The position numbers and the translations under genes are program-made. 64,000 bases of DNA from Phlebiopsis flavidoalba (lineage: Eukaryota; Basidiomycota; Agaricomycetes; Polyporales; Phanerochaetaceae): contig JAOCPU010000015.1 of NCBI GenBank assembly GCA_035772785.1, forward strand, positions 1 to 64,000, in the 5' to 3' direction. Below, in pieces: positions 12,178 through 24,642 of the stretch (within the stretch, counting starts at the first letter, position 1; every line of letters starts with the position of its first letter). The notes beneath the pieces are model-generated. The model worked only from the letters and a program-made list of their open reading frames with translations. It did not search any database and was not told where the DNA came from.

Positions 12178-13603
12178 TCATCGGTCTGCGCTGCCGAGAT
12201 GGCGCGCGAGGCCGGTCCATGGTGAAAGCCTTAACTGGGTGAGCGTGCGGAGGCTCGATACATTTGGCGAGACGTCGAATATCGCTTTGCCTGGGCTATA
12301 TTGATAGGCGTATGAGGCATTCGTTCCACTGAGGTAAGGAAATTTGAACCTGCGTACGTTATAGAATTGAAGGAAGACCGGCAACTCGTTAACTCCGTAG
12401 AGGAGCTGTGTACTACAGAGGCAGAGGCCAACTCGTCCGCCAGGAACGTTCTGTATACCATTCCCCAAGGTGAGATACCAGATCAATATCGGTGGGTGGA
12501 AGACGGCAAGCGTCAGAGTATACAAGCGGTAGTTGCGCAGCTTGGTGGGAATTCGAGGAAAACGACATCGTAGGACACTTGACGACTGCTACGTGATGCC
12601 TACACCGATTCCAGATATAAGCACGAATGCGACCGGGATTCCCAGATGGAGGGAATCTAAGGTGGCCGCGAAGGTCTTTTTCGTTCTCCCGTTAGGCAAC
12701 CACCCGAATGAAAGACACGCTGAGCACCCCGATGATTACGCAACTCGGGATGGCGATGCATATGAAAAGCTTCGATTGCTAGTTTATGAAAAAGAAGAGG
12801 ACTGGACGATGATGAGGGCCAAAAAACGGGGGTACGTCCGGGAAACAAATGTTTCTCAGCAGAGGAAATGCCGATGTCCAAACAATGCGAGAAGTACAAA
12901 TTGGGGGTGAAGCGGTAAGGAGACAACGTATAAAGGCGGCCTGGGGGAAGAGAAGCGGAGGTAAGACGCCCCAGATGAATGGGTCTTCGCTCAAAAATAA
13001 CGCACATTGATGGCATGAGAGTTGTTACGGGGCGCCCCGACGTGGGCAAAATGGGGCAAACAACACGGTGAAAGGGGAAAAGAATGGGTTTAGGGAACAG
13101 TGCACGGTAGTGTCGACGTGCTAGTGGCGATTTCTTTGTTTGATTTTTTTTTAGGAGATTGTTTTTTTTTTTTTATTGACCTTTTTCGCGTTCTGTGAAA
13201 TGCACTAGCGCTGAGACCGTGTGGGAATTCCAGAGGACGCACTTCGAGTGCTGAGACGGCGGACCATGTATTGTATCGAAGGAGTACTTGCCAAGAAAGA
13301 AAGAAACATAGACAGCGTTCTTGTACCGCATTCCTGGCCTCGGAATCCGCAAATGGGACGGATACGTGACTTGAAGAGGATTGTCCGTCGCACAGCAACG
13401 TGCTATCGCTTCGGGTGTCTCTCAGGAAGAGGTAGACGACAATTCCGGAATAGATGACGTTGAGCGACTGCATGCCACGTATGCGAGACCAACGAGCAGC
13501 TATGTAGGTCGCTCTTGCCGATCCCGTAGCGCGGCTTGTCCCACGCTGCTTCCCAGTCATCTGGGTGCAGGAACTCGAGAATGACATCGAGGATTTCAGG
13601 CAT
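12178..13603 (-). CDS. F-box domain protein (frame-broken)
   Basis: The minus-strand frame from 13603 begins MPEILDVILEFLHPDD and continues with LHSCSLVSHTWHAVAQRHLF, the pattern of basidiomycete F-box proteins (LPxEIL..I...L, then SCSLVSxxW..AxRHLF). The downstream piece FLSFLASTPSIQYMVRRLSL, read across a frame shift near 13300, matches the usual start of the region after the F-box. F-box proteins bring substrates to SCF ubiquitin ligases through Skp1. The C-terminal part, including 12525-12178 with FLQFYNVRRFKFPYL, is assigned only by position. A T-rich stretch (13141-13178) splits the locus and may be an intron. The F-box itself is well supported; the 3' end is not. Confidence 0.55.
13141..13178. 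repeat. Poly-T low-complexity tract
   Basis: Two long T runs separated by AGGAGATTG lie inside the F-box locus. On the coding (minus) strand they are A runs. They are likely intronic or a homopolymer error site. Confidence 0.6.
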
Positions 13604-14034
13604 TTAACCCGCCGCATCAATCGTGTCCGAAAGTAGAAAGGGCGCTGTTCGATCACGACCAGGCCGTCTCGTTAGAGTGTGCGTTTGCGTTTAGGCGTGT
13701 TAGACCTTACCGGTGGCTGTGAACCCTGCTAAGTTGTCGGTTTTGTTGACCGAATGCTGCAGGTCCAAGGCCCGGAGATAGTAGGCTGCCCTCAGTTCAC
13801 ACGGGGTGCAAAACGTGTAGTCACGTGCACCACTACCAATTAGTTGGGAAAACAATTAGGTGAGTCGAAGTGGCAGTAGACAGACCTGACAAGCGTGCGA
13901 ATCAGAATAGCGGTTGTGAGTCATAGAGTGACACCACACACCTGTTCCTATTTACTACTCCCTGAAACTCAACACATGAGGGCAGTACCACAAAAATGAT
14001 AGAATATCCGTATATACAGTACAAACCGCGCGCA
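13604..14034. other. Intergenic, F-box gene start to RMD1 gene end
   Basis: About 430 bases near 50% GC lie between the F-box start codon and the end of the DUF155 gene. Both genes run on the minus strand, so this holds the F-box promoter. No specific site is recognised. Confidence 0.4.
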
Positions 14035-16504
14035 TCAAACGTGAATAATAGCAGTCGGGTATGCTCCGCAAAGCAGGAGCTCTAATAGATGCAAGAGGTC
14101 CGACAAGAATGTTATGATTCCCAGCACCTGTTTGACGATGAGTGTGGCGTGGTGGCTTCGTCCGAGCGCGCACTCACCAATTTCGACAGGACAATGAGCC
14201 AAATGACAATCGGTCGATGTCAGGTTACGAGCCGTTCCGCGTGACGGCTGGACACGGTCTCTTTTAGCAGCCTGGAGCATGTCTTGAATGTGACCTATTT
14301 CGATAACATGAGGGATGGACAGTTCCATGCATATGACGTCAGGATGCAGTCGGACCGTCCAGTCGGGCCTGAGATACACCGGCACCTCGGGTGTGTCAAT
14401 AGATTGATGCGTTGGTGGGGGAGATCTACATGCAGGATTAGCATGACGGGGCAAAAGCATCGTGTATAGCGGCTGTGAGTGTCCGGAGTAAGTCTATACA
14501 ACCTGCATTCGGTCAATAGGCGACTGTCCGAAGCGTACGTACAGGCGCGTGATCCCATAGCTCCTCTTAGGGGAAATCTACATTCCCATAGGGGGGTTTG
14601 TATTCCAGGAGTGATGATTGGTGGTCGCAACTGAATATCTCGCGTGTTACGCACGAGACCGAAACGCGTGTCAGCAGCAGGCACTTACAGGAGTTAGGTC
14701 TCATAAGCGGGGGAGGAGGATCCGACATAAGATTTGGATTTTTGTCCGCTAGGTTAACGAGTTTCGCCAATCTTCCGCAAAATCTCTGCCACTGATTGAG
14801 CACTAGGCGTGTGTGGGGAGGAGTGCGCGATCAGATACGGACCACAAAAGAGCAAGGTACAGTAGTGGCTCCCGAGCCGGCATTTGTGGGGTCTTTAGCC
14901 GGTTGGTTAATGCTTGCCGGTCTCTTGGTCAGTGGCTAGATTATCTCCGGTGATATCATCTTGGTCTCCCTCAATCGTGGATGAGGATATGAGCTCCTCG
15001 AACGTATAGAGCATCTTTCAGGTGTCAAGACTGGTATCCTGCGGAAGGCAAAATAGTTTAACTGACCAGGAGGAAGTTCATCTATCAACTCGGAGATCGT
15101 TGTTGCGTGTTGAATGGGAGTGCATGTGACAAGGAGAGGCTTTCGTCCTGGTAAGTGCGGGTGCGCAAAATCGAATTTTCACTTTGCGCCCGATTTGTGG
15201 AGGCCGAAAGAGAGAGCTCACGATGTAGACTTGAACCCCGGCGGAGTGTGATCACGTCGTTGTATATTCTGTGGAAGGCGGGCCATCAGATCCAGGGTTG
15301 GGCTTCGTGCGCAAAACTGACCGCGAGTAATTGGCAGGGGTAATAATTCAAATCTTCCATTTCAATGTCTTCAGGGGCTGCATCGCGCACATATCAGCCG
15401 GCGTGTGATTCCGTAGACTTGGGAGGAGGAACATACCCGAGCTTGTCGACCTCGAATCGTTTGCTGCGGATTCGGGGCAGCCAGGTAATGTATCATGCCG
15501 TACACAGGCGCGGACGGAAACTCACATGGAGGAACAGGAACCGTTTTTTCCTCAGGCCTCGGTCATGCCCCAGATCACCACCGTGCCGTACTGGAACATG
15601 AAAATCTCCGCCTCCCGTAGGGACCCTCCTCGAACTTGCTCTTCTTTCTCTTTTGCTTTGCGGCGAGCCCTTCTTCGGCAAGCGGGGCAGCCGACGCGTC
15701 GGTGTCAGTGTGTGTGTCTGCTCGCCGGTGCGCGAGCTCAGGAACGCCCGAGGAGGAGGTCGCCCTCCGCGGGCCGGGGGCGGGCTGTTGTGCTGGGATT
15801 GATGAGGAGAAGTGGACGTGCCGCGAGCCCGGCGGATCATAGGCGTATGGCGTGTATATCACGTCGTCTATTATGACGGCGGGGGTTGGTGTGGTACGTC
15901 GACTTGCGTGCGTTGAAGAAGCGCATCAGCTCCGGGAAGCGGTACGAGCTGGGGGCCGGTCAGCGCGCGTCCGTGGGTGTCTAGAGCTCCGCAGGACACG
16001 TACGAGGCGGTGGCATACGCCGTGACGCGAGGCAGCGACTTTGCTTTCTTCTTCGTGAGACGCAGCGCATCGCGCCGCGCAGTGCCAGCAGGGATGAGGT
16101 CGATGCGGTTGTACACCTGGTAGCCCCGACGGTGGCCCTCAGCGTGGCTCCAGAGAGGAACTACAGGCACACGCACCTCGACATCCTCGGTCGTATCGGC
16201 CTCCTCGTCTACCTCTTCTTCCTCACTATCCCCAGCGGTGGCAGAGCCTTCGCCCTCGTCTCTCCGCCGCGGCGCGCTTGTAGGAGGCTCGTGTCGGAGC
16301 TTGTCTTTGGGCAGAACAGGCTCGGGTTGTTCTGGGAGAACCTTGAGCTTTCCCGCGACCTTGGTCGACCTGTTGGCGCCGCGGGCCTTTGGCTCTGTCT
16401 GGGCGGCCGCTGCCTTCGGGCGGGTTGGCTTGAAGACATCCTCCGCGTCGCTCGAGCTCAACCCGTTCGGCGTTCGCAGCTCTGAACATATTGGGCGTCT
16501 CATT
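14035..16504 (-). CDS. RMD1/Sif2 family (DUF155) protein
   Basis: The N-terminal half (16504-15900) reads smoothly: basic and acidic linkers (KVAGKLKVLPEQPEPV, then an EEEEVDEEAD stretch) followed by GTARRDALRLTKKKAKSLPRVTAYATAS, the hallmark entry to the DUF155 domain. Across frame shifts the family pieces FFNAR.STYHTNPR and VIYTPYAYDPPGSRH appear near 15870, then AEIFMFQYGTVVIWGMTEAEEK near 15600-15530. Towards 14040 the coding is more decayed, but the C-terminal hydrophobic stretch VEVVLGIITILVDLL is visible near 14120. Yeast Rmd1 and relatives include mitochondrial inner-membrane translation regulators; a membrane anchor at the C-terminus fits. I chose MRRPICSEL as the start because upstream codons lack family character; an earlier ATG at 16695 is possible. 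Confidence 0.8.
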
Positions 16505-16856
16505 GCGTGGCCTGCGTGTGACGTGACGTCACCGGTGATCGTCACACCCTTTTTGGGCTTTCTGGCATAGTGGCCCACGAGTTTACCATAAGCCACCCCG
16601 ACTACCGTGATCTGTATATTTTTGTTCCCAGTTTCATAAGGCATGCAAAATGAGCCAGAAGACAAAAATTTGTCTTGCACGTATGTGCAGACCACCGAAA
16701 GGCTGTCAAATAGGTATGAATGACATGGGGTGAATCATGTCAGTGTCTGCTGTTGAATTACTGTGCCAAACTTTGAGGGATAGTAAGTCAAAGTATTCTC
16801 ATTGTCAAAAGCACCATGGGTGACTCTTTTCAAGTAGCGGACTCTTTCTATTCTCA
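16505..16856. promoter_or_regulatory. Divergent promoter region, RMD1-family and coiled-coil genes
   Basis: About 350 bases near 45-50% GC separate two genes that point away from each other. Part may be transcribed leader. No motif stands out. Confidence 0.35.
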
Positions 16857-19242
16857 ATGGACTTCTTCACGGTGTCGAAAAGACCCAACCGCGGCTGGCC
16901 TCAGTCGGGGAGACAATGTCAGCGACCAGCCACGGACAGTGATCAGCCACACTGGCATACAGCCATGGCGGCGTTCGCTCCGATTCCTCGTAACTTATCC
17001 TTCGACACGGAAAGAATAACCCAAGATCCACAATGGCACCCCAAGCCGAACGCGGAAGCGCACGCGCAGAGTCTTTCTGCCCGAGCCCGTTCTACGGCAA
17101 CGTCCCTTCTCCGGGCTATCCAAGCCTTTATTTTCTACGCCGTTTATCCCCACCCTCGTCTTTGTTATCTCGTTCCGCAGTTGGCTCAAAGCCTTCTTTT
17201 GAGTGATGTCAATGAGAAGTCGGCAGATGGTCGATACGGACCTCAGTTTTGTCACTCGTTGGAAAGCCGATTCGCCTTTCTGGCTCTCGCGCTTCGTCAT
17301 CTACTCGTCGACAGGGTGCTTCGCGACTTTATTTCCGTATGGGACGAAAATAGCCATCGTGGTGTGCGCATTTCTACTCATAGCGGTATGTCCACCCTTT
17401 TTCTATGCGATCCGCGGCTGACAGAGCGGTTTATTCCTGTCCTAGTCAATGACTATTCAAGGCTTGGCAATCATTGTTCTCAAAGACGTCCTCGGCATTA
17501 CCGCCGCCGAAGACACCACACAGCCCGCCAGACCCTCAAATTCACCAACTACAGACGCCTCACCCAACGAATCCAAAACGCACGCGAGGTGCTATCACAG
17601 GCATACACAGACAACGACGTCCCCCTATCTTCGAAAGCTCCGCTGCGCCGGCGTACGCACACCACTCTCCGAGACAACCCCACATACTAACAACACTTAA
17701 CTAGGACTCCACTGTACAACCAAGCCGAAACCACCGCGCGCACCCTCGACACCAGCTGAGCTGCCTCGCCGCACACGAAGCAGCGCTCGCAGATGCGTTG
17801 CGCAAGCCCACCTCCGCGAACTCACCCTCGCCACACACGCGCCGCGGCGCGCGCACACGCCGACGCGCACGCACGCGTCTGCACGCGCATCGCAGGGCGC
17901 ACGGCGGCGCTCGACTGCCGACGCGCGGAGCGCAAGGCGCTGCAAGGCGCGAACGGACGTCGGTTTGCGGCCCGTGTGCAGAGTGGGCGCGTTGTGCGTG
18001 CGGCCGAGGCGGAGGAGCACCGGCGCGGCCTTGCGCGGAAGCGGGATGCCCAGGCGGAGGAGCATGCGCACGCTGCAGAGCAGCAGAAGGAGAGGATGGC
18101 GGCTTTCCCGCGCCGATCTAGAAAGCGCGAGAGCCGCGGTGGCGTCGACTAGTGAAGCATCGAGGGAGGCGGAGCAAGCCGCGCGGCGCGTGCTCGAACG
18201 CGCGGAGGGTCGTCTTGCGGAGGTGCGTGGGCGGGTGGGGAGGCAAAGAGAAGGTGGATCGAGCAGCGGGCGGAGACCAACGCGGCGCTCGCGGCGCGCA
18301 CCGCTGCGCTCTCCGAGGCGCGTTCGGCCGTGTGCGCAAGCTCGACGCAAGCCCGCCGAGCGACGCGCGTGCGGCACGCCGCGTTGGCGGGGTCCGCGTG
18401 CCAGACCCGCGCCGCCGCAATCGATAATTTAGCGCAAACGGAAGAAACAGAAGAAAAACCTCGCCGACGCGCTGCGAGCCGTCGAAGAGGACACCCGCGT
18501 GCTCGCCGGGAGCCTACACTCGAGCGCCGCGCCCAGCACAGCGCGCGCACACCGCCGAATGCACGCGCAGACGGGCCGCGCACTGGGCCGCGCCTCGCGC
18601 GCGGAGCGGCCATCGTGCGCCGGCGCGCAGGCGCGCCTCAGGGCCGCCTCGGCGAGGTTCGCGGGAGCAGAGGGCGCGCGGAGGCGCGCGGAGCGCGAGC
18701 GCGCGCGTGTGTGCGGCGAGCGCGCGAAGACGCAGCGGGGGCGCCGTCGGGCCCTGGATGCCTACCGCTGTGCCGGGGGCGTCGGTGCGGGGTTTTGTGC
18801 GAGGCTTGTGGGGGCGCTTGAAGATCAAAAAAAACAGATAAACGAAAAGGAGGGGGTGTGGATTATGGAAAGAAGGGAGCTGGTCGCTGAGGCGGCTACT
18901 CTCATGGAAAAAAAAAAACGAGTAGGGTGCAGGATGGGCTGGCGGACACGTACGAGGCGCTCTCGACGGCCGAGCTGCGCGTCGCCCGTCTGCGTGCCAA
19001 GCTCGCCCGCGACGGCGCGCGCCGAGGACACGCTCGCCGCCGCGCGCGGGAGAGCGCTACGGGCGCGCTTCAACGACGCCTGGGCGCGCGCCCGCGCGGC
19101 GCACGACGCCGTCGCCGCGCGCTCTGCGGGCGTGCATCTTATTGCGCTGGAGATGGACGCCTCGGGTGGCGCGTCGAGGCGCGGGGAGAGCAGCTGCTGC
19201 CGGAGCGAGGGCGATCGGTCGGTCCTCGTGTGCGCTCGCTGA
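16857..19242 (+). CDS. Unrecognised membrane/coiled-coil protein
   Basis: A long open plus-strand frame (16857-17690) starts MDFFTVSKRPNRGW. Nearby frames encode a hydrophobic segment (KIAIVVCAFLLIAVCPPFFYAI, about 17345-17412) that could span a membrane. From about 17750 to 19240 the plus strand, read across several frame shifts, encodes an Ala/Arg/Glu-rich protein with clear heptad character: LAAHEAALADALRK, AEEHRRGLARKRDAQAEEHA, LESARAAVASTSEASREAEQ, LERAEGRLAEVRGRV, LADTYEALSTAELRVARLRA. I infer one gene with a membrane or globular head and a long coiled coil, but it could be two genes. GC content jumps sharply at about 17700. No function can be named. Confidence 0.45.
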
Positions 19243-20690
19243 CGCGCGTGCTGTGGGAGCCTGTCGTTCTCCCCGCTGAGCACGCCTGGAAACGTCCGCG
19301 GTGGTGATTTGGTCGATGAGTGGGATTAGCAGACGAGGGTCCTGTCCGAGTCTATTCTGATATTGCGTGTGTGTTACTATGAATACCAAAACTCTATTCT
19401 TATGTGATTTAATTTCGCAACTCTATTGTCGTCGAGGTCTTATCAGTCTATTTATCATCATGTGCGCTGCTCACACGCAAGGGGCCGCGCTCCAGGCCCA
19501 GGCCGAAAATCTCCCCCAAATGGAAATAGGACCCATTGTGGCGCAAGCGTCTATATTTGGAACCCTTGAGCCCCTTGTGGGCTTCGCGCACTGCCATTTA
19601 TGAATTGGCCTGCTTACGATAAAATTCGGAATGCGCTTGGGAAATAAAGGCGAAGAAGGCCGGGGTGGGGGTGCCGCCTTCTGTCCGATCCGAGCAAAAA
19701 TTAATTGCGCCGTTGGTGGGACTGTGGGATGTCAGTACGTACGCGCGCCGGGTGCGCCACCGCTGAGGCAGCAGTTCGAGAATCCGTGGTCTCGTACGGG
19801 CCCACTCCACGCCCCCGTTTTTACGTACGCGCGAGCGACACCCCTGACGGCATACATCACTGAAATGGCGCAGGTAAGCTTACCGGCTCTCCCTCGCACT
19901 CCATCCTGCCAATCGTGATTGACACACCGACGCTGCGCTGCGCGTTGCAGCAATGCACCCGCCGTCGGGACATAGAGCGGCCTGCGCGCGCAGCGGGCCA
20001 TTGACCTGCGTTAGAAGGCTAATGCCCGGCAGATCACTTTCCCATGCTCATACGGCGCGCGCGCAGACAGGGTTCGGGGGTGCGTGTGTGGGCATGCGGT
20101 GGGCATGTGCCCCCCCGTCCAGTGGCATTATGTCCGTTCGACAGCCTCGGAGAGCCGCAAATAGCCGTGCGCTGCGGGAGGCTAATCTGGCGAGTGTACC
20201 GACAGAGTTTGAACTGAGTTGGCCCGGGGAGAGATGGAAGGCGGGCTCAGGGATCCAGGGTGCCGCAGGAGTTGAGTTGGCCAGGGAGATCCAGGGAGAT
20301 CGTGAGGCGACGTGAGCGTCGCGCCGTCACGCGGCTCGTTATGCGCGTGACGTGCGCGCATGCGTCACGCAGTCACGCTCGGCAGGAAACGCGCGCGCGC
20401 GTGCGTGCGCGGAGGGCGGCCGGCGCGCCTGGTGAGCGGGTTGCACCACGACCATGCGCCTTGCGCCTCTGCACACCTGATTTACACACCCTTCCTGTCA
20501 CGCACGCCACTCTATAACCATATCAGATCGAAACCGTGTCCGGATTTGGGACAATCTTGGGACGCACACCGGTCGGCGGCGGTGACTTGTTTGGCTTTTC
20601 ATAACCCAGGTGCGCCGCGGGGTGCCTCGGAGGGGAATACGACTTTGACTACGTTTCGGTAGCGTTTATTTCCATTACTATCTACCACAG
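19243..20690. other. Intergenic stretch before the J-protein gene
   Basis: About 1.4 kb without a gene I can support. It contains a GC-rich part (19900-20450) with CpG-dense words and a small direct repeat of CCAGGGAGAT (20280-20300). The last few hundred bases should include the promoter of the DNAJC11-like gene; no TATA box is obvious. Confidence 0.4.
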
Positions 20691-23520
20691 ATGTCGGCCC
20701 CGCCCGAAGAGCAGCACGACCCGCAGCTCGCGGAGCCCGAGTACCTCTAGTGCGTCCCTCCCACCACCCCGCCGCGCGCATTAATGCTGAGCACGCCGCA
20801 GCACGGTGCTCAACCTCCCCGTCGGCGGCGAGCAAAGAAGAGATCCGCGAGCGCTACCGCCAGCTCTCGCTCGTGTTCCAACCCGGACAAGCAGCCCGGC
20901 GGCGCGCGCGCGGAGACGGCGCTGCGGGCGTTTTTTGGAGGTGCAGAAGGCGTACGAGGGTGCGCGCTGCCTCTCACTCTCCGTCGTGCTTGTATCTGAT
21001 TGTGCGGTGCGCGTAGTGTTGTCCGGACCCCGTTCCACTCGGTACGTCACCATATTCCGAATTCCAACGCAGAAGACTGACAACCAAGCAGACAAGCATA
21101 CGACCTCTACGGTACGCCCCTCCCCTGCTCCTCCTACCCCCACTCACTTGTTGTCAGGCCTCCCCGGCGTCCGCCTCGCGCGCGAATCCCTCGCCTCAAA
21201 CACCCCACCCACCCGAGGTACCTCCCCTCCCCCTCTCCCCATCACTAAACTAACACAAACCCAGGTCGCGCGCGTCCTCGCGCACAAAAAAAAAGCCGAG
21301 GCAGACTGGCAGAAGACCGCGCACCACACTCCTGCGGAGCGTGAGCGACCTCTCCCTCGGCCTGGACGCGCGCTCCCTGTTCGCCTCGCCCTCTGACCCT
21401 TCAGCCTTCGCGGAGCTCAGCCGAGTGGAGAGGGTGCAAGCGAGGGTCGAGGGGTGTGAAAGCTCACGGGCGTGCGCGTGAAGAGCAGTGTCGTGAAGAG
21501 TCTGGGCGAGGGCGTGGTGCTGAGCGTCGGCGGGGCAGGCTAGGGTCGGGCCGGTAGGTGGCCTGGCGGGCGCGGGCGCGCGACAGGTGGATGTCGGGCT
21601 CCGGTGGACGGCGCGGCCGACCGCCTCACACTCGAGTACGTCCCCTTCCCCCTCCACAAAACGAAACGCTGACGGGAGCAGGCAAACACGTCCTTCTCTT
21701 CCGCGCCCGCAACATCGCGCTCGGCGGCGCGTACGACGACGGCGACAGCAGCGCGTCGCTGCGCCTCTTCTTCGCGCCCGCGGCTGTGAGCGAGTGGCTT
21801 CGACGCGCGCTCGTGCGCACGGCGCACCACACCCCCTCGCGTCGGCATTTCCTCCACCTAACACTGAGCCTTCTCGCGGCGGCTCTTCCCGCGCAGCCCC
21901 ACGCACGCAGTGTTTCGAGTTCTCCTCGCACGCCGCGCGACTCCCGACGTTCACGCTCGCGCTCGCCTCTTCGCGCGCTCGATCCACCCTAGCAGGAGAG
22001 GAAGAAGGGGAGGGGGTGCCGAGCGTGGAGCGGCCTCCGCGAAGGCGGCGGGCAGCTGGAGCGGTCGGCATGAGCGTGCTCGGCGTCCTCCCCGCGCTGT
22101 TCGTCGAGGGCGCGGTGCACCTCGCTGAGCTGGGGCTGCGCCTCGGGGGGAGGCTCGAGGCGGGGTTCCATGGCGCGCAGCGGGGTGGTGGTCTGTGCGC
22201 GTTGGTGTGGGGCGGGCCGCCGGTGCCCGGGCTGTCGGTGGCGGGGTGTGGACGTCCGGCCGGTGAGCGACAGCAGGTACCCGTTGTTTGTGAAACCAAG
22301 TGCGTTCGATCGCTTCATGTTTTTTTTTTTATTCTTGTTCTGAGAGGCGGAGCGCAGTGTGGTGTACATGAACCAGGAGTTCCACCTCCCCGTGGCGCTG
22401 AGCGCGCAGCCCGACGCGCGCGCGCGACGCTCTGGGGCACCGTGCTCCCCGCCAGCCCAGCCGCCGTGCTCGGGCTACACCCTTATACTCCGCCCGCTGC
22501 GGCGCCGCGCCGAAACGCCTCGCGTGAGTCGCCCCCCTGCCCCTCCTGCCACTACCCCAACGCTGAGGGACAGAAATAGGTTCTTCAGAAGACAGAGGCG
22601 CCCGCGAGCTGCGCGAGGCCAAGCTTCGACGTCGTGCGCGCCGCGGAAGAGACGGCGGCGCTGCTCCGCAATACGGCGCGGCGGAACCACACCGAGGCTG
22701 AACTCGCCGAAAGACGTCCGCCCCTCCTTTTCTTTTCTTAATATTTTACTTATGTGGGGGACAGGGCCTGGTGGTGGAGGACGCGCGGTTACGGCCCGGC
22801 GGAGGACGCGGCCGCGGCGGGGCTCGAGGTGGACGTGACGGTGCCGGTGCAGGCGCTCGTGAACCACAGGCCAGGTGTACATCCCGGGCGGGCGCAGCAA
22901 GGTGCGTGTCCTCCCTCGCTGTGATTGTTTTTTTTGGCAGACGTGCGCCACACGGATGCTTCTGCGGGTGGGCATCGGCGCTATGCCGCGCCTGTCCAAG
23001 CCTTTTCTTGGGGTGCAGCGCATGACGCGCAGATCGATGCGCGATGCACCCGCGAGCCTCGCAGTATATTTTTGTGGGCTATTTCTGACGCACGGCGCAG
23101 GCGGGCCTGCAGGGGTTCTACGCGCCCGTGCCAGCCCGCGGTGCGCACGACGCTGCGTGTGCGGTACCGGTTCCGGGGGCGCCCGCACTATGCACAGGTG
23201 GCCGACCTCGGGCTCCGCTCGTGCTCCCGCTCGAAGGTGCGTTTTTTTTGCGGTGTCTGCGATTGGCGGGTGGCTGACGCGGCTGATAGAGCCATCTGGT
23301 GCGGTGAGCCATAGAGGGACGGGGTGGCTTTTTTTTGGGTGTGGTGGCGGACTGTATGGGGTTGTGTGGTGTTCCTGGCGAGAAAAATGGGCTTTACGCA
23401 ACGCGAAGAGAACTGCGCGGGCAGAAACATTGTGTGTGTGTGTGTGTGGCTCGGAAAGCGTGTTCCACCAGGCGGCGTCCGAGGAGATGCTGGCGGGCAA
23501 AGTCGGGCGCCCGACCGCGC
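20691..23520 (+). CDS. DNAJC11-like J-domain protein
   Basis: The ATG at 20691 begins MSAPPEEQHDPQLAEPEYL. After a short intron the J domain appears: ASKEEIRERYRQLSLVF then PDKQPGGARAETALRAF and LEVQKAYE, with the HPD motif broken by one extra A near 20880. The centre encodes a beta-rich region: KSSVVKSLGEGVVLSVGG near 21500, LTLEYVPFPL near 21640, and KHVLLFRARNIALGG near 21700. The C-terminal third matches the DUF3395 region of DNAJC11: GLVVEDAR, LEVDVTVPVQALVN and VYIPGGRSK near 22770-22900, GLQGFYAPVP near 23105 and LRVRYRFRGRPHYAQVADLG near 23160-23210. DNAJC11 is a mitochondrial outer-membrane J-protein linked to MICOS and cristae in animals; the fungal role is inferred. At least five introns and several frame shifts. 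The end is uncertain. Confidence 0.85.
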
Positions 23521-24642
23521 ATACGCCGCGTTTTCCCAACCGGCTGCCTTGTGCGGCGGAGCGCATTCCCACCGGGCGTCATGGCCGCTGGTGATTGGAG
23601 GGCGTCTTCTCCCGCGAACCTTTCCTCCCCATCCACCCTCCAACGCGCGCCGTGCGATAAGCGTGATACAAAGTTGGCACCGCGTCCGCCGCAGATTGGC
23701 TTCCCTCCGTTCATCTCCATCCAGCAGGAGCCCGCCAGCCCAGCGGGACCCACACGGTGTGGCGCAGGTCACTTGATAGCCCTCGTTTCCAATCAAGGCC
23801 TCTGGCTGCCACCAGTAAGGTCTGGGCACCGCGACGCATTAGTGGCCTGGCTCAGCGCGCGCTGGCGGCGGCGGGCGCGCGACGCGCATTAGCCACAACC
23901 CGCTAGTGCGCACGCACTCGGAGCGAGCACCCCGCGTCTGCGCCCCCCTGCGCGCCGTCGCTGTCGCCGCTCGCCACCGCCGTCGCCATCGCCATCGCCG
24001 CGGCCGGCGACCAACGGCTGGGAAAACCGACACGCGGCGGGCGATCTGGCGGCTCCCACGGCAATTCTAATCAGTTCGATCAGATTCAGCGAGGGGCGAG
24101 GGGGGCAGAAAGTTCGCGGGAGAATAATCGCGGGGGCCATACTCCGGCCGGCAAGGACGCCCGGGCACCTCCGCGTCGTCCCCTCGTCGTCGCTGCAACG
24201 CCAGAGCAGCAGTGGGCGGTGGGGGCCAGGCACAGGGAGGGCCCTCGGCGGATGGAGGGGGGCCGCGCCGCCGGACGCAGTGTTCCGATACGCTTCGCGC
24301 CGCCGCTTCACACCCGCGAAAGGTAGTAGTGTGTTGTGTGTGCAGTCACCTGCGGGCCTTGAAAACGGTGATGGTGGCCCGATTGCGCCGGGCGCGTTCT
24401 GCCAATGCGGGTAAATACACTCAATGTAAACTCTAACGGTGACTCCATCGCCAGGATTCGGGGACCCCCCCTGCTCGCGGCCAAGGCCTTCACAGGGGCG
24501 CAAAACAAGAAACAGAACACGAGCACACACCCCGCCAACGCGCGCGCCTAGTGCCCCCCGCATAAATATCTAAAGTCCGTTCCTTCTCGCTCGAGCCTGC
24601 ACACGCATACACCACCCAGCCCCGCCGCCCGCCCCGCCCCGC
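23521..24642. promoter_or_regulatory. Intergenic and upstream region of the WOPR gene
   Basis: About 1.1 kb of GC-rich DNA. Long minus-strand open frames here (for example 24563-23889) are a by-product of high GC and show no domain. The right-hand part is the presumed promoter of the WOPR regulator; long upstream regions are usual for this family. Confidence 0.4.
24560..24572 (+). promoter_or_regulatory. TATA-like element of the WOPR gene
   Basis: CATAAATATCTAA lies about 75-80 bases upstream of the likely start codon at 24643, in an otherwise very GC-rich stretch, which makes it stand out. The role is inferred from spacing. Confidence 0.4.
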
